Below, piece by piece: positions 1-10,360 of a stretch of 64,000 bases of DNA; the stretch's first letter is position 1; the number at the start of each line of letters is the position of its first letter. This DNA comes from Mimachlamys varia (Eukaryota; Mollusca; Bivalvia; Pectinida; Pectinidae). Below the pieces are notes generated by a model, which saw only the letters and a list, made by a program, of their open reading frames with translations, made no database searches and had not been told where the DNA came from. The stretch spans positions 55,446,322-55,510,321 of the forward strand of contig OX392528.1 in NCBI GenBank assembly GCA_947623455.1, written 5' to 3'. The position numbers were made by a program, and so were the translations under genes.

Positions 1-3000
1 TTATCAGCCTCATTCTGAATACAATCAGTCATCTTCAAATTTAACGTTAAATTTTACGTTTATATTGATGGAAGGGGGAAGACTGGCCGCAAACCTTCGT
101 AGGAAACTTGAGTCTCAGGTAATGAGCTGAACCATTTTTTGAGAACATTTGATTTGTATGCTACCTGTTTAGATGGGAAGGGGGAACAAGTAGTGTTTAT
201 AAAATCTGTCCTGTCCCATCACCATTCAGTGTCAATGCTCCACTGATTTCATTTCAGAACAGATTTTGATTAAAATTTTACACCAAATATTAGAATACAG
301 TTGAACCTACGGTAATTATTTTGAATTCAGTAGGACCCTTAGAAAACTACGTGTTATCAGAGTATTCGAGTTAAGAGACTTGGTATGTTTAATTCAAGGT
401 TTGGTGGCGAAATACTTTTTTAGCAGGTTCTTGGAGTCATAGGAGTTCAAAATGATATGGTTTGGCAGAACCCTGAGTAGTTCCTATTACAGGACCCCGA
501 GGCCAAATCTACAATAATCTGTTATTCATTAGTATTCATAGAAATATGCCAAACACTAATATCCTCCTCGTCAGCTCATAGTGATTTTAGCATGTTTATT
601 GGAGTAAAATACCCTTACCAAGGTATTAGTCTGATATGTTACTTTAAAAGTGGGATGGTTCGCGGTGTGGAAATTTTCGCTTGTATCGCTAGCATTACAT
701 CACTGTGAATATATTCACATGAGAATATATTTAACCCCACTAAAACTCTATATTGTATAATAGTATTATATGTACACAATGCAAAACAGCTCGAAAAATT
801 CAACACCATGAACAGTTTTGAGGTTGACTAAGCAAAATATTCCACATGCGACAATATTGGCTTTTACAGTATATAATAACCAAGTTGCATTCATGGCTAC
901 TCTAACATTCATGATTTTGAGGCGATTAACTTTCGCAAAACAAGTTATACATATTTAACCAGTACACTTTATCTTATAAAGTGAGTGATCTCCATCATAA
1001 TACATGACATTGTTGTCGCATGACAGAATCTGAGTTAACAGTAGCTGGTTGCTGACAGGTAAATTTTCTTATTACAATTCCTGTTTTATGTGTGCAGATT
1101 TTCAGTAAGGTAGCGTCCAGCCTGTCCTGGGTTCAGACCAAGTCTTTTGAAGTGGTTTGTGTAGAGCTGACCGCAGCAGTATTAAAAGTCATATCAGCGT
1201 TCCTAGATGTAAGTAATACCAAAATACCTGGCATGATGTATCGGTTCAGTATTTCATATCAGCATTCCTAGATGTAAGTAATACCAAAATACCTGGCATG
1301 ATGTATCGGTTCAGTATTTCATATCAGCATTCCTAGATGTAAGTAATACCAAAATACCTGGCATGATGTGTCGGTTCAGTATTTCATATCAGCGTTACCA
1401 GATGTAAGTAATACCAAAATACCTGGCATGATGTATCGGTTCAGTATTTCATATCAGTGTTCCTAGATGTAAGTAATACCAAAATACCTGGCATGATGTA
1501 TCGGTTCAGTATTTCATATCAGCGTTCCTAGATGTAAGTAATACCAGAATACCTGGCACAATGTATCGGTTCAGTATTTCATATCAGCATTCCTAGATGT
1601 AAGTAATACCAAAATACCTGGCATGATGTATCGGTTCAGTATTTCATATCAGTGTTCCTAGATGTAAATAGTGCCAGAATACCTGGAACAATTTATCGAT
1701 TCAGTATTTCCATACTCTATAATATTTTTTATCAGAGTCTGCAAAGCAAGACCTATGTGTTACTATTCCAGCAATGGCTCTCACAGCTTCCGGGGCTTCA
1801 ATATTTGTTTTATTTTCTAAATTATTCAGTTAATTATAGGTACATAATTAGGAAATGTACAGGTGATTACACAGTCACATACTTACCAACTTTCTGAAAT
1901 TTCCGTTGGGGAGAGTATGCATGCTCAGAATTTAAAGCGTGATTTATAGATATGCATGTACACCTAAAGGAAAAATAACACTTTTGAAATGCCTTCTTTT
2001 TAGCTGGTCTTTAAGATAAAATCATCAAATGTTATTAAATAGGAATAGTTAAGCAAATTCATTGGTTAAAAATGCTAAATTTATGGTCCAAAATCGAGAA
2101 TCTCAATTCAAAAAAGGAAGGGTTGGCAAGTATGCTGTCATGTTAATAATAATTTACCTTTTTGTTTCAGTTTGACAACTCAGAAAAAGATTATGAAGAT
2201 AGCGTAGCTGTTGTAATGGAAAAGTAAGCTTACTAAAGGGACATTACAAATATATGTTTTAATGAGCTCTGATTTTGCTAGAGTTATCTCCCCCGATAAT
2301 AATTTATTAAATTAGATTTATCTTACTAATCTTGTAGACCTTTTAAACTAACAAAGTCCCAGTAAAGACCATACATGATGGTAAATTACAGTTCGTAGTA
2401 AAGAATTCTATGATGTTCAGGTTATTCCATATTTTTCATCAAAAATATGAATCCTTTTTCTGTTGACAAACAAATTTCCTATGTACATATACATGCAAGA
2501 TTTTATTTTTAAGAAACGTTAATTTAATCAGACATTCCTGGACTAATAATTCATAATTTTTTTTTTTTAAATCGAAAATGTCCTAAAATGACGCCAGGAC
2601 ACTAGACTCAATAAATAAAAGGTTGGTTAGATAGCCATGACTGATCTCACACTGTTCTTCCTTATTTACAGGTTACAAAGACACAGGAAATACCTCAGTA
2701 AAATTACCGACCAATTGTATCAACTCAAGTTTGAGAAGAAGTGAGTAACTGTCAATATTCTGAGATCAGAGTACATATACTCAAAACAAACTAAGATCAC
2801 TGCTAATGTTCTGAGATCAGAGTATATATACTCAAAACAAACTACGATAACTGTCAATGTTCTGAGATCTGAGTATATATACTCAAAACAAACTAAGATC
2901 ATTGTCAATGTTCTGAGATCAGAGTATATATACTCAAAACAAACTAAGATAACTGTCAATGTTCTGAGATCAGAGTATATATACTCAAAACAAACTATGA

Positions 3001-3655
3001 TGACTGCCAATGTTCTGAGATTAGAGTATATATACTCAAAACAAACTAAGATAACTGTCAATGTTCTGAGATCTGAGTACATATACTCAAAACAAACTAC
3101 GATAACTGTCAATGTTCTTAGATCGGAGTATATATACTCAAAACAAACTACGATCACTGTCAATGTTCTTAGATCAGAGTATATATACTCAAAACAAACT
3201 ACGATAACTGTCAATATTCTGAGATCAGAGTATATATACTCAAAACAAACTACGATAACTGTCAATATTCTGAGATCGGAGTATATATACTCAAAACAAA
3301 CTAAGATAACTGTCAATGTTCTGAGATCGGAGTATATATACTCAAAACAAACTAAGATAACTGTCAATGAAACTTAATTCGAAAACTTGCACCATTGTCT
3401 TCAATTAAAGACTAAAAATTACTTTATATTTCTGTTGCGTGTAATATTTGAATTCCTAATTTACAGTAGTTGATTATGGTAATAAGTGTCAGTTGTTACT
3501 CGTGTCAGCATGCTAACAGCACTATAATCAATACTGTTGATTTCTCGTTTACCAATACATATATTCATATCTAATTCCTGTGTCCCTTCTGTTTCAGGTG
3601 TGCCTTTGTGGTTCTGTATGGAAGTAAAGACGATAGTCTAAGACTGCTCATGTAA
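1..3655 (+). CDS. 3' end of an unrecognised protein-coding gene, last five coding exons
   Basis: Five exons can be joined: before position 1 to 118 (donor GTAATG), 1098-1208 (donor GTAAGT), 2171-2223 (donor GTAAGC), 2672-2740 (donor GTGAGT) and 3598-3655 with stop TAA at 3653. The acceptors at 1097, 2170, 2671 and 3597 follow T-rich tracts, and phases match at every junction (0, 0, 2, 2). The frame is open from base 2, so the gene enters from the left, though the first exon may instead start after the AG at 28. The tail reads as mostly helical: EGGRLAANLRRKLESQ, then VELTAAVLKVISAFLD, an acidic stretch (NSEKDYEDS), a basic amphipathic helix (LQRHRKYLSKITDQLYQLKF) and the end SKDDSLRLLM. I do not recognise the family; a helical-repeat or scaffold protein would fit, but no function is claimed. 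Two of its introns begin with a minisatellite. Confidence 0.72.
641..870. mobile_element. Foldback/MITE family A, copy 1
   Basis: The left end (CTTTAAAAGTGGGATGGTTC) and the reverse complement of the right end (ACTGTAAAAGCCAATATTGT) are similar, and both are followed by a GTGGAA.ATTTTCGCT-like stretch, so the element has imperfect inverted ends of about 40 bp. The middle carries GTACAC.ATGCAAAACAGC. Two relatives occur at 6548-6740 and 17554-17800. No coding capacity. It lies in the intron 119-1097 of the first gene. Confidence 0.7.
1191..1711. repeat. 65-bp minisatellite, 8 copies, spanning an exon-intron border
   Basis: Units start at 1191, 1256, 1321, 1386, 1451, 1516, 1581 and 1646, exactly 65 bp apart. 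The first unit starts inside the coding exon 1098-1208 and contains its end and its donor (TTCCTAGAT|GTAAGTAAT). Each later unit therefore carries a copy of the last ~18 exon bases plus a GTAAGT donor (GTAAAT in the last). The last copy is the most diverged. Confidence 0.95.
2741..3368. repeat. 51-bp minisatellite, about 12 copies, starting at a splice donor
   Basis: The repeat TAACTGTCAATGTTCTGAGA (first 20 bases of the unit) begins two to four bases into the intron that follows exon 2672-2740, so the donor GTGAGT runs straight into unit 1. Every unit holds the 14-bp perfect palindrome GAGTATATATACTC (GAGTACATATACTC in two units) followed by AAAACAAACTA. The period is a multiple of three, which gives meaningless repetitive reading frames on both strands. 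Confidence 0.95.
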
Positions 3656-4690
3656 TTTCATAAATTCCTCATTGAATGTCAACGGCATCATCATCAAGTG
3701 ATACATGTCATGTGATTGGTGCAGTGAGTCATGTGATCAGTGTCATGTGATGAGTCTTGTGATGAATCATGTGGCTGGACACTGATTAACATTTTTAATT
3801 GTGTATAAGTGTGTTTGTACTATCAGCAGGAGAATGTGCTAAAAAAAGGAATGAAATAGTTTTCAAAGAAACTTTTGCCTGGTATACAAATGTGATATTT
3901 TTTTAAAGATCTATTGTTTCCCTGTTTGATATATGTTTTAAAGGCCCAATATACGTAACTTCAGGAAATTTTTCGTGATTCTGAAAACTTCTGAAAAAAA
4001 ATCCAGTTGATAACCATGCAAAAATAAGCCTTAAACGAAGTAAACCTGAGCGGTAACTAACAAGAAAGTCTTGACAGAAAAAATCCAAAGAATTGAAAAT
4101 AATTCAGGAAGGGCCCACTTCAACAACAAACCGATGTGAGAAGATGGTTGAAAATGGATGCGTGTTTACATATCCCGAGTTTCAACTGCTGCTGTACCGG
4201 TTACCGCGTAAGAATTCATCTTGAATATTGCTGATATCAGCTAATCTTAACTAAATCTATAGATATAATCAGTTTTTAGGCTTGATTTTCGCTTCAAGAT
4301 TTGACGAAAGTTACGTATATTGGGCCTTTTACTGTGAGGTTGTTTACAAGATAAATAGATCTGTGTGAGTACTTCTTTTCATGATGGGTGATAAAAACAT
4401 CCAAAGCATCATGGGAAATTGTCTTCCGACATGAAATTAAATAGCTACCATGTTGCTTAGCAGTTGTAGTAGTAAACCCTCCGATAAACCTTCTCGAAAT
4501 CTCTCTTTAATACCCTAACACATTTTTGAGAAACAATTTATTTGAGTAATGTCAGAATCACATTGCGATAGGCGGGTTTGGCGGTATTTGGATAGCGATA
4601 TAACAGGGGTTTACTGTACATAATTCCTGAACTGACAAAACTTTGAGTCCCTTCATTTAACACAGTGAACCCAATAAATCATGTTGTAGT
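3656..4690 (+). other. Probable 3' UTR and poly(A) signals of the first gene
   Basis: No further coding frame follows the stop. ATTAAA occurs near 4435 and the first canonical AATAAA at 4673-4678, so the transcript end could lie just beyond either. A 390-bp inverted-repeat element is inserted inside this stretch. The short motif TCATGTGAT recurs several times at 3700-3780. Confidence 0.4.
3940..4331. mobile_element. Non-autonomous element with 22-bp perfect terminal inverted repeats
   Basis: The left end at 3940-3961 begins AAAGGCCCAATATACGTAAC and is matched perfectly by the reverse complement at 4309-4330 (GTTACGTATATTGGGCCTTT). The ends are flanked by TTA/TA-like bases that could be a short target duplication. 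The interior is non-coding. It lies inside the probable 3' UTR of the first gene, so it may be transcribed. Confidence 0.75.
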
Positions 4691-5605
4691 ATTAATGGGA
4701 CTCGTCAATATTTTGAAAATTTGAAGATCAGGAATCGCCTAAAAAAGTCATACAAAAATCACTAAAGATGTCACATTGAGGTTTGTTGTATGATGAATTA
4801 AAGTCATGTTTGAGGAAGATGCTTGTTTTCAGAATAACTTGTCACTATACAACAATGTCACAAAAAAGCTGCTGTATAAAACTATAGCTAAGCTATGTTA
4901 TCAGTATGTTTGACTCTAGGTGGTACCAGTACACTATCGTCCACTGTGGCTTCTTCTGTCTCAGTGTTTGTGTCTCTGTGTTTGGTTATCAATTCTGAAG
5001 AGATTTGTGTTATTGAATCTATATAACTGCTGCATAAGAATGAGTGTTCTCCCGTTTTTTATACAAATAAGCCATCACTTTTATTGTCGGTGTATTTGTC
5101 CAGACTGAATGAAGAATCCCCATGCAAAAATGTTTTAATATCAGCAAGTTGTCAGAGGGGTGGGGGGGTCCATAGGTTGACTTTTGGAGGCAACACATGC
5201 CTGTTTTTATCCATGATAAATATTTTTCCAGAATACCATGGTATCAGCTGTTCTTTGCAATGAATTAATGGAGTACTGTATGAGTAAGTTTTATTGGTAA
5301 GAAACAAAGGTGAAAAGTTGAGTGTGGAATCTCCATTTGGGGGGACTTGGCAAAGCAAATAGTAAGGCTGGTAAACATTCAGTCAGTTTGGATAGGGAGA
5401 AAGTTCAAACACACCCTTTGAGAAAATGAAAATAATAATTACATGTATGTGATTGATGATAGTTTTAACCTTACCTGCACTCGTTTTGGATTGTTTGAAC
5501 ACACAATTTGATTACAGAAATTTTGTCAGTATTGTTCAAGGTTGGCTATCAGCAATGCAGATCGAGTTTATATGTTTATACATTTTCACTCAGGGTTTAA
5601 AATAA
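4332..5605. other. No gene seen
   Basis: AT-rich single-copy-looking sequence. The short open frames here have no splice context, no domain and no codon bias that I can see. A GTCAGAGGGGTGGGGGGGTC stretch lies near 5151. Confidence 0.5.
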
Positions 5606-5890
5606 TCTCATATTTCTCTCCCTCCTTGATGGTTTCTCTCTTCTCTCTTCATTGATCTCATTTTTTTCTCTCTCCCTCCACGTTGGTTTCTCCCTTCTCT
5701 CTTCATTAATCTTTTACTACTCTCTGTCCACGTTGGTTTCTCCCTTCTCTCTTCATTAATCTCATATTTCTCTCCATGTTGGTTTCTCCCTTCTCTCTTC
5801 ATTAATCTCATATTTCTCTCCACATTGGTTTCTCCCTTCTCTCTTCATTAATCTTGTACTACTCTCCCTCTATGTTGGTTTCTCCCTTCT
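5606..5890. repeat. 46-50 bp polypyrimidine minisatellite, about 6 copies
   Basis: The core TTGGTTTCTCCCTTCTCTCT recurs at 5683, 5733, 5779, 5825 and 5875, with an older variant near 5628. The + strand is almost all C and T over long runs, and the spacing alternates between 46 and 50 bp. Confidence 0.9.
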
Positions 5891-6124
5891 TCATATCAAA
5901 CACAATTCTCTTTCTGCTGTTGTGTTTTAAAGTGTCTTTTTCAGTGACTATGTTGGTTTATGTTTTATTGTTTGATGACCAAGTATTAAATTAATATGTC
6001 TAAGAGTGTGTGATTGTGTGTTTTCTGTCTCCCTCCACCTCTGTTGGATAATGTGCAATATGTATGTATATTTATGATCACCTGCCATGGGCATATCAAA
6101 TATAATTTTTAAAAAAAGTCAAAC

Positions 6125-6541
6125 ATTATTTTGTTGAAACTTTTTAAAAATATAAAATATATTGACTTAATATTATAAAATATGTTTTCTCCTGTACTGC
6201 TTGCCCACTGGTAATTAATTTTTACCGTAATTGTGTTGCATAGTATGAACAAAAGTACAGTAGTTAGATGCTTGGTAGCTTATAACAGTTGTAGTTATAA
6301 TGTATTTATGTGTAGAAGTATTACCGTATTTACTCTAATTGCAACCAAGGGTGCTTAAAAATTAGCTAGAATGGGGTGCTTATCGGGATGATAAATTGTG
6401 AGTAATAATAAAATAATTATTTTGTTGAAACTTTTTTAAAAAATAAAATTTATTGACTTAATATTATATTATTCTCTCCTGTAGTGCTTGTCCACTGGTG
6501 ATAATTTTTTACCGTAATTGTGTCGCTAAGTATGAACAAAA
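6125..6541. repeat. Direct duplication of a ~130-bp AT-rich segment
   Basis: Both 6125-6254 and 6412-6541 read TTATTTTGTTGAAACTTTTT, then TATTGACTTAATATTAT, then TGCTTG.CCACTGGT and TTTTACCGTAATTGTGT. The second copy runs directly into foldback family A copy 2. Between them is a segment containing CCGTATTTACTCTAATTGCA. Confidence 0.8.
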
Positions 6542-6547
6542 TGTTTC

Positions 6548-6740
6548 ACTTATTTCGCTGTCAATCTGCGAGAAATATCCACGTGCAAGTTAAAAATATT
6601 TATTACAGTATACAATAGTAATTTAGGTACACGATGCAAAACAGCACGACTGACAGCGTGAAAATTATCACATCACAAACAGTTTGGAGGCTAACTAAGT
6701 GAAATATTCCACTTGTGAGAAATAGTTACTTTTACAGTAC
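6548..6740. mobile_element. Foldback/MITE family A, copy 2 (left end truncated)
   Basis: It shares the middle block (TAATTTAGGTACACGATGCA and AAACAGCACGACTGACAGCG) and the right end (CTTTTACAGTA) with the copies at 641 and 17554, but starts only at TTTCACTTATTTCGCTGTCA. It contains a CACGTG hexamer near 6580, which the other copies lack. Confidence 0.65.
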
Positions 6741-7082
6741 CAGATGGGTAAACATTCTAGGGTGACTGGAGGTTTGTATATCAAATGTTTCATCTGCTAT
6801 ATAGGCAGGTTAACTATGATCACCAGCATAAATCTCTTTTAAAAAGTTGAAGTACAGGTATTGTAAATTATTACCTGGTCTGGGAATGGGAAGGGGTTTA
6901 TTTATGGAACTTCAGTTTCCCCTGAGAAAAGGGGCACCTATTATGTTAAGTACGGCACAGAAGCACAATCAAAGCCAGTCTGGCTATTAAATGAAAATGT
7001 CACAAAATTTGATATTTACTGTTACCGAAATGTGGGTTTGGTAGATATGAATTAAACATGTACTATACAATATGTCTGCTGT

Positions 7083-7265
7083 ATACAGTAAAACCCCACT
7101 TACTCAAACTCTTGGGAACCTGGTCAATAGTTCGAGAAATACATGGTATTCGAGTAATCCGAAGTTGGTGGAATATGTATGAACTCAAAATAAACCAAAC
7201 GAACTGTTCGATGAATGAGGGGTATTTGAGTAAACCGGGTTCAAGTATGTGGGGTTTTGCTGTAT
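7083..7265. mobile_element. 183-bp element with 17-bp inverted ends
   Basis: The left end ATACAGTAAAACCCCAC and the right end GTGGGGTTTTGCTGTAT are reverse complements with one mismatch. The interior has further partly complementary stretches (TTCGAGAAATACATGGTATT), suggesting a foldback. The open frames across it on both strands are chance frames. Confidence 0.7.
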
Positions 7266-7595
7266 GTTCATTATCAACTGACCTAGTCAATATTTCAATG
7301 CTGATTTTGTATATGAAATGCCACTATGTATGTCTTTACTTATCAACAACATTTCTAGTTTTTAATTGCACCTGGTCACTATTTCATGACTTGCTGCTTT
7401 TGAATATGAAATGTCACGATGTTTTACATTGATGTCTAACGGTTAATTACGTTAATTACTTTTTGTTTATATCAATTTTATTTTATTTCTTTTTCAATTC
7501 AATACACAAATTTTAGAAATTGGACTTGGAAACAAGTTTTGCAACTTATATTAATCCATCTCCACTATTTGTTAAAGATACCTGGCCAAATATTT

Positions 7596-7905
7596 CCTGG
7601 CTTAATCTTATATAAAACTTAGGCCTGGCTTAATCTTATATAAAAATTAAACCTGACTTAAGCTTATATAAAACTGAAGCGTGGCTTAATCTTATATAAA
7701 ACTTAAACCTAGCTTAAACTTATATAAAACATAAACCTGGCTTAAGATTATATAAAACTTTAACCTGGCTTAAGCTTATATAAAACTTATACCTGGCTTA
7801 AGCTTACTGTATATAAAACTTAAACCTAGCTTAAGATTATATCAAACTTAAACCTGGCTTAAGATTATATAAAACTTAAACCTGGCTTAAGCTTCTATAA
7901 AACTT
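7596..7905. repeat. 28-bp minisatellite carrying about 11 TATA motifs
   Basis: The unit is about 28 bp (starts near 7596, 7624, 7652, 7680 and on) and reads CCTGGCTTAAGCTTATATAA followed by AACTTAAA. Nearly every unit contains TATATAAAA, a canonical TATA-box match in + orientation. One unit carries a four-base insertion (TTACTGTATATAAAA, near 7806). Confidence 0.92.
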
Positions 7906-10346
7906 GGAGCAGTTGAGATATTCAGTGATACAGATAGCTAACTAGTCTGTTTTCATTTAAGCAGTTAAACTGGTAGGACCAAAGTTGTTTGTTTATCAAA
8001 TAAGGTCGGCCCTACTGATCTGATGTTACTTTCAGGCCAACCTTGACAAAGTCTTGCAAGGCATGTATAAACATTTCCTGGTTCACCAGGATTTTTACCT
8101 GAAATTGTTACATTTAAAAGCAGACAAAACGGTTGTTACGCATAAACAAAAACGACCTGAGTGTAAAGATTTTTGATATCTGACAGACATGATTGTAACT
8201 TACAGTAAAATCTGATGTTGATTAACACTTAAATTCAAGGAGATCTTGATTATCCATGTTTTTATTGCAACTTTAATGACACAATTGCCTTGTCTGATCA
8301 ATTGTGTCAGTAAAGAAAGTGATTCTGTATCTCCTGTATCTCCTGTTGCTGGCATAGACAGGTTTCATTGTATCTGTAATAAAATGTCTAATATTCTGAC
8401 ATCATTGATGAACTGTTGACCTTTAATTTTCTTACACCAGAGGTAATTATCTCCCTTTTCTGCCAGACAATTCTTTTGAAGTGAGAGGACGAGTGCTGTA
8501 TTTATAAACTGAAAATTGAAGATGAGCGTGGTTGGGACAAAAATAAAAATTGTAACCCTCAGTTAAGGAAGACCCTCAAGATCAAATTTTTGAAGCTCTC
8601 AGGAAAATTTAACAATTGTGGTAAGGACTTCAGAATGTTTAAATTAAGCTTTAATTTAAGCTGTCAATAAAAATATTACTGCTGTGGTAATAATCTTTTT
8701 GCCTCCAACACAAAAGAGTGATTGTTGTTTATATTCATGACATTGTTGCCAGTTAGAGATTGTTGTATTTGTTTGTGTGTTAGATTCATAATACATTCAA
8801 TAAAATTGGAATTATTTTCTCAGTAATAATTTGTTTTTATTTGTATCAATAAAGGCCCTTAATCATAATTTGTACTATCCTTAGCAGAAGCAAAATATAA
8901 GATAAAAGATGTGAATTGAAATTATATTGCAATCAATTTAGACCCAAAGTAAGGTATTTTCAAGAGTAATTTTACACTTTGGGGTTCTAGGGAGGTTCAT
9001 TTCAGTTCAGTTTTTAATAAAAAGACCCTTTAATGGCTTTTGAGGGGGGGGGGGGGTGTGTGTTAGAAGCTGTAAAATTAATTTTAAAAACTTAACTTTT
9101 AGACCTAAAATAGCTTGCAACAAATTTGCTCTAGTCCCTGTGATAGAAACGAGGCCAAATATAAAATAATAATAATGAAATCAGCACTACATGTTGATGC
9201 GTGTGGAATGTCATGCCAAGATTTGATGCTCAAAGTGGAGTATGTATATATGAAAAGTGTTCCGATTGAAATATATTTTTGTTATTTCAATGAATAAAGG
9301 GCTATAATTCTGTATAAGGTATTTTAAAATGCTTGCCAGTTCCAAAAAATAAAAAAAAGTAGGAGGAAACAGGATTACTTACTTGTAGAATGTACCCACA
9401 TCGTTGGACAGGAGACCCCATATACCTTTTCACTTTCAATCAAGGAATTGTTTTAGAATTTCTTCTTCAATGTATTATTTTCTGTGAATATAATGTATTC
9501 TATCATACGTTTATATATGGCCTCGAAATAAAAAGATGAAATATTTTTTGGGGAATTTTCTCAAAGTACATCTGTATACAAGTCATCCTTGTTTCTTAAT
9601 CTGTTAAATTAATTACTTAATAAAAAAAAAGTACTTACTTAAAATACAAATCAAAGTTTTGTTGATTTCATAATCTCCTTACTTAGTCGTGAAACATATA
9701 GCTAGAAACATATATTGTAATTTATATGTGAAATATAAAGCCAGAGACATAAAAAAAATATTATTGTGTACATTTTATAAGGATGAATACATTGTAAATA
9801 ACAAAAATAGGCCAACAAATATTTGTCTTCCAATGGAAATCATAAATAATAGGAAATAACAGCAAATTTAAACACTGATATTGGAAAGCTAAAAAATAAA
9901 AAAAAAAACAAAGACCCAGTCAACTTTAATGTAGATCCTGTGGGCTTGACACAGTTTTTTTTAGGGGAGATAACCCAATACACATCACAGGTGAAAACAT
10001 CCGGGTAGTGTTGTTTTCTCTATCATAATGGCGCTTAATTGTAGTTGTAAACAAAGTAATAAAAACATCTTAGAGGAAGCAAAAAGATAAATAAACTGAG
10101 TTTTACATTTAAATAAACTGGGAAACAACTTCCTGATCCCTAGCGAACTTGGATTTGTCACGATGACCGTGCAAGTCCGCTTGCTGTCAACTCGACGAAA
10201 CATAACTAAACATTCTACTGATCGAGATATACCTGCACTCGGAAAATGTCAAAGTTGGTTGACCCAGTTGATTAGAGGGAAAATGAACCTATTGAAAGTG
10301 CATTTTATCTAACTTTGTGGATTTGTACTACTCACAGAGTCAAACC
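7906..10346. other. Intergenic sequence and probable promoter side of the bHLH-PAS gene
   Basis: No convincing exon. There is a poly-G run followed by TGTGTGTT at about 9043-9063. From about 10100 to 10260 the sequence becomes less AT-rich with several CpGs (GACCGTGCAAGTCCGCTTGC), which is where I would look for the transcription start. A possible acceptor at CTACTCACAG (ends 10336) would allow a spliced 5' UTR. Confidence 0.35.
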
Positions 10347-10360
10347 ATGCCGACCAGAAG
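10347..10360 (+). CDS. bHLH-PAS gene, coding exon 1
   Basis: ATGCCGACCAGAAG followed by GTAAGAATAA: a 14-nt coding end of a first exon, phase 2. It is chosen because the phase fits exon 2 exactly, with no stop between. It is too short to prove alone; the ATG at 19392 is the fallback start if this exon is not used. Confidence 0.55.

Noticed and set aside
2720..3377. 215-codon minus and 126-codon plus repetitive frames
   Set aside because: Period of 51 bp and a palindromic unit open both strands; they lie in an intron.
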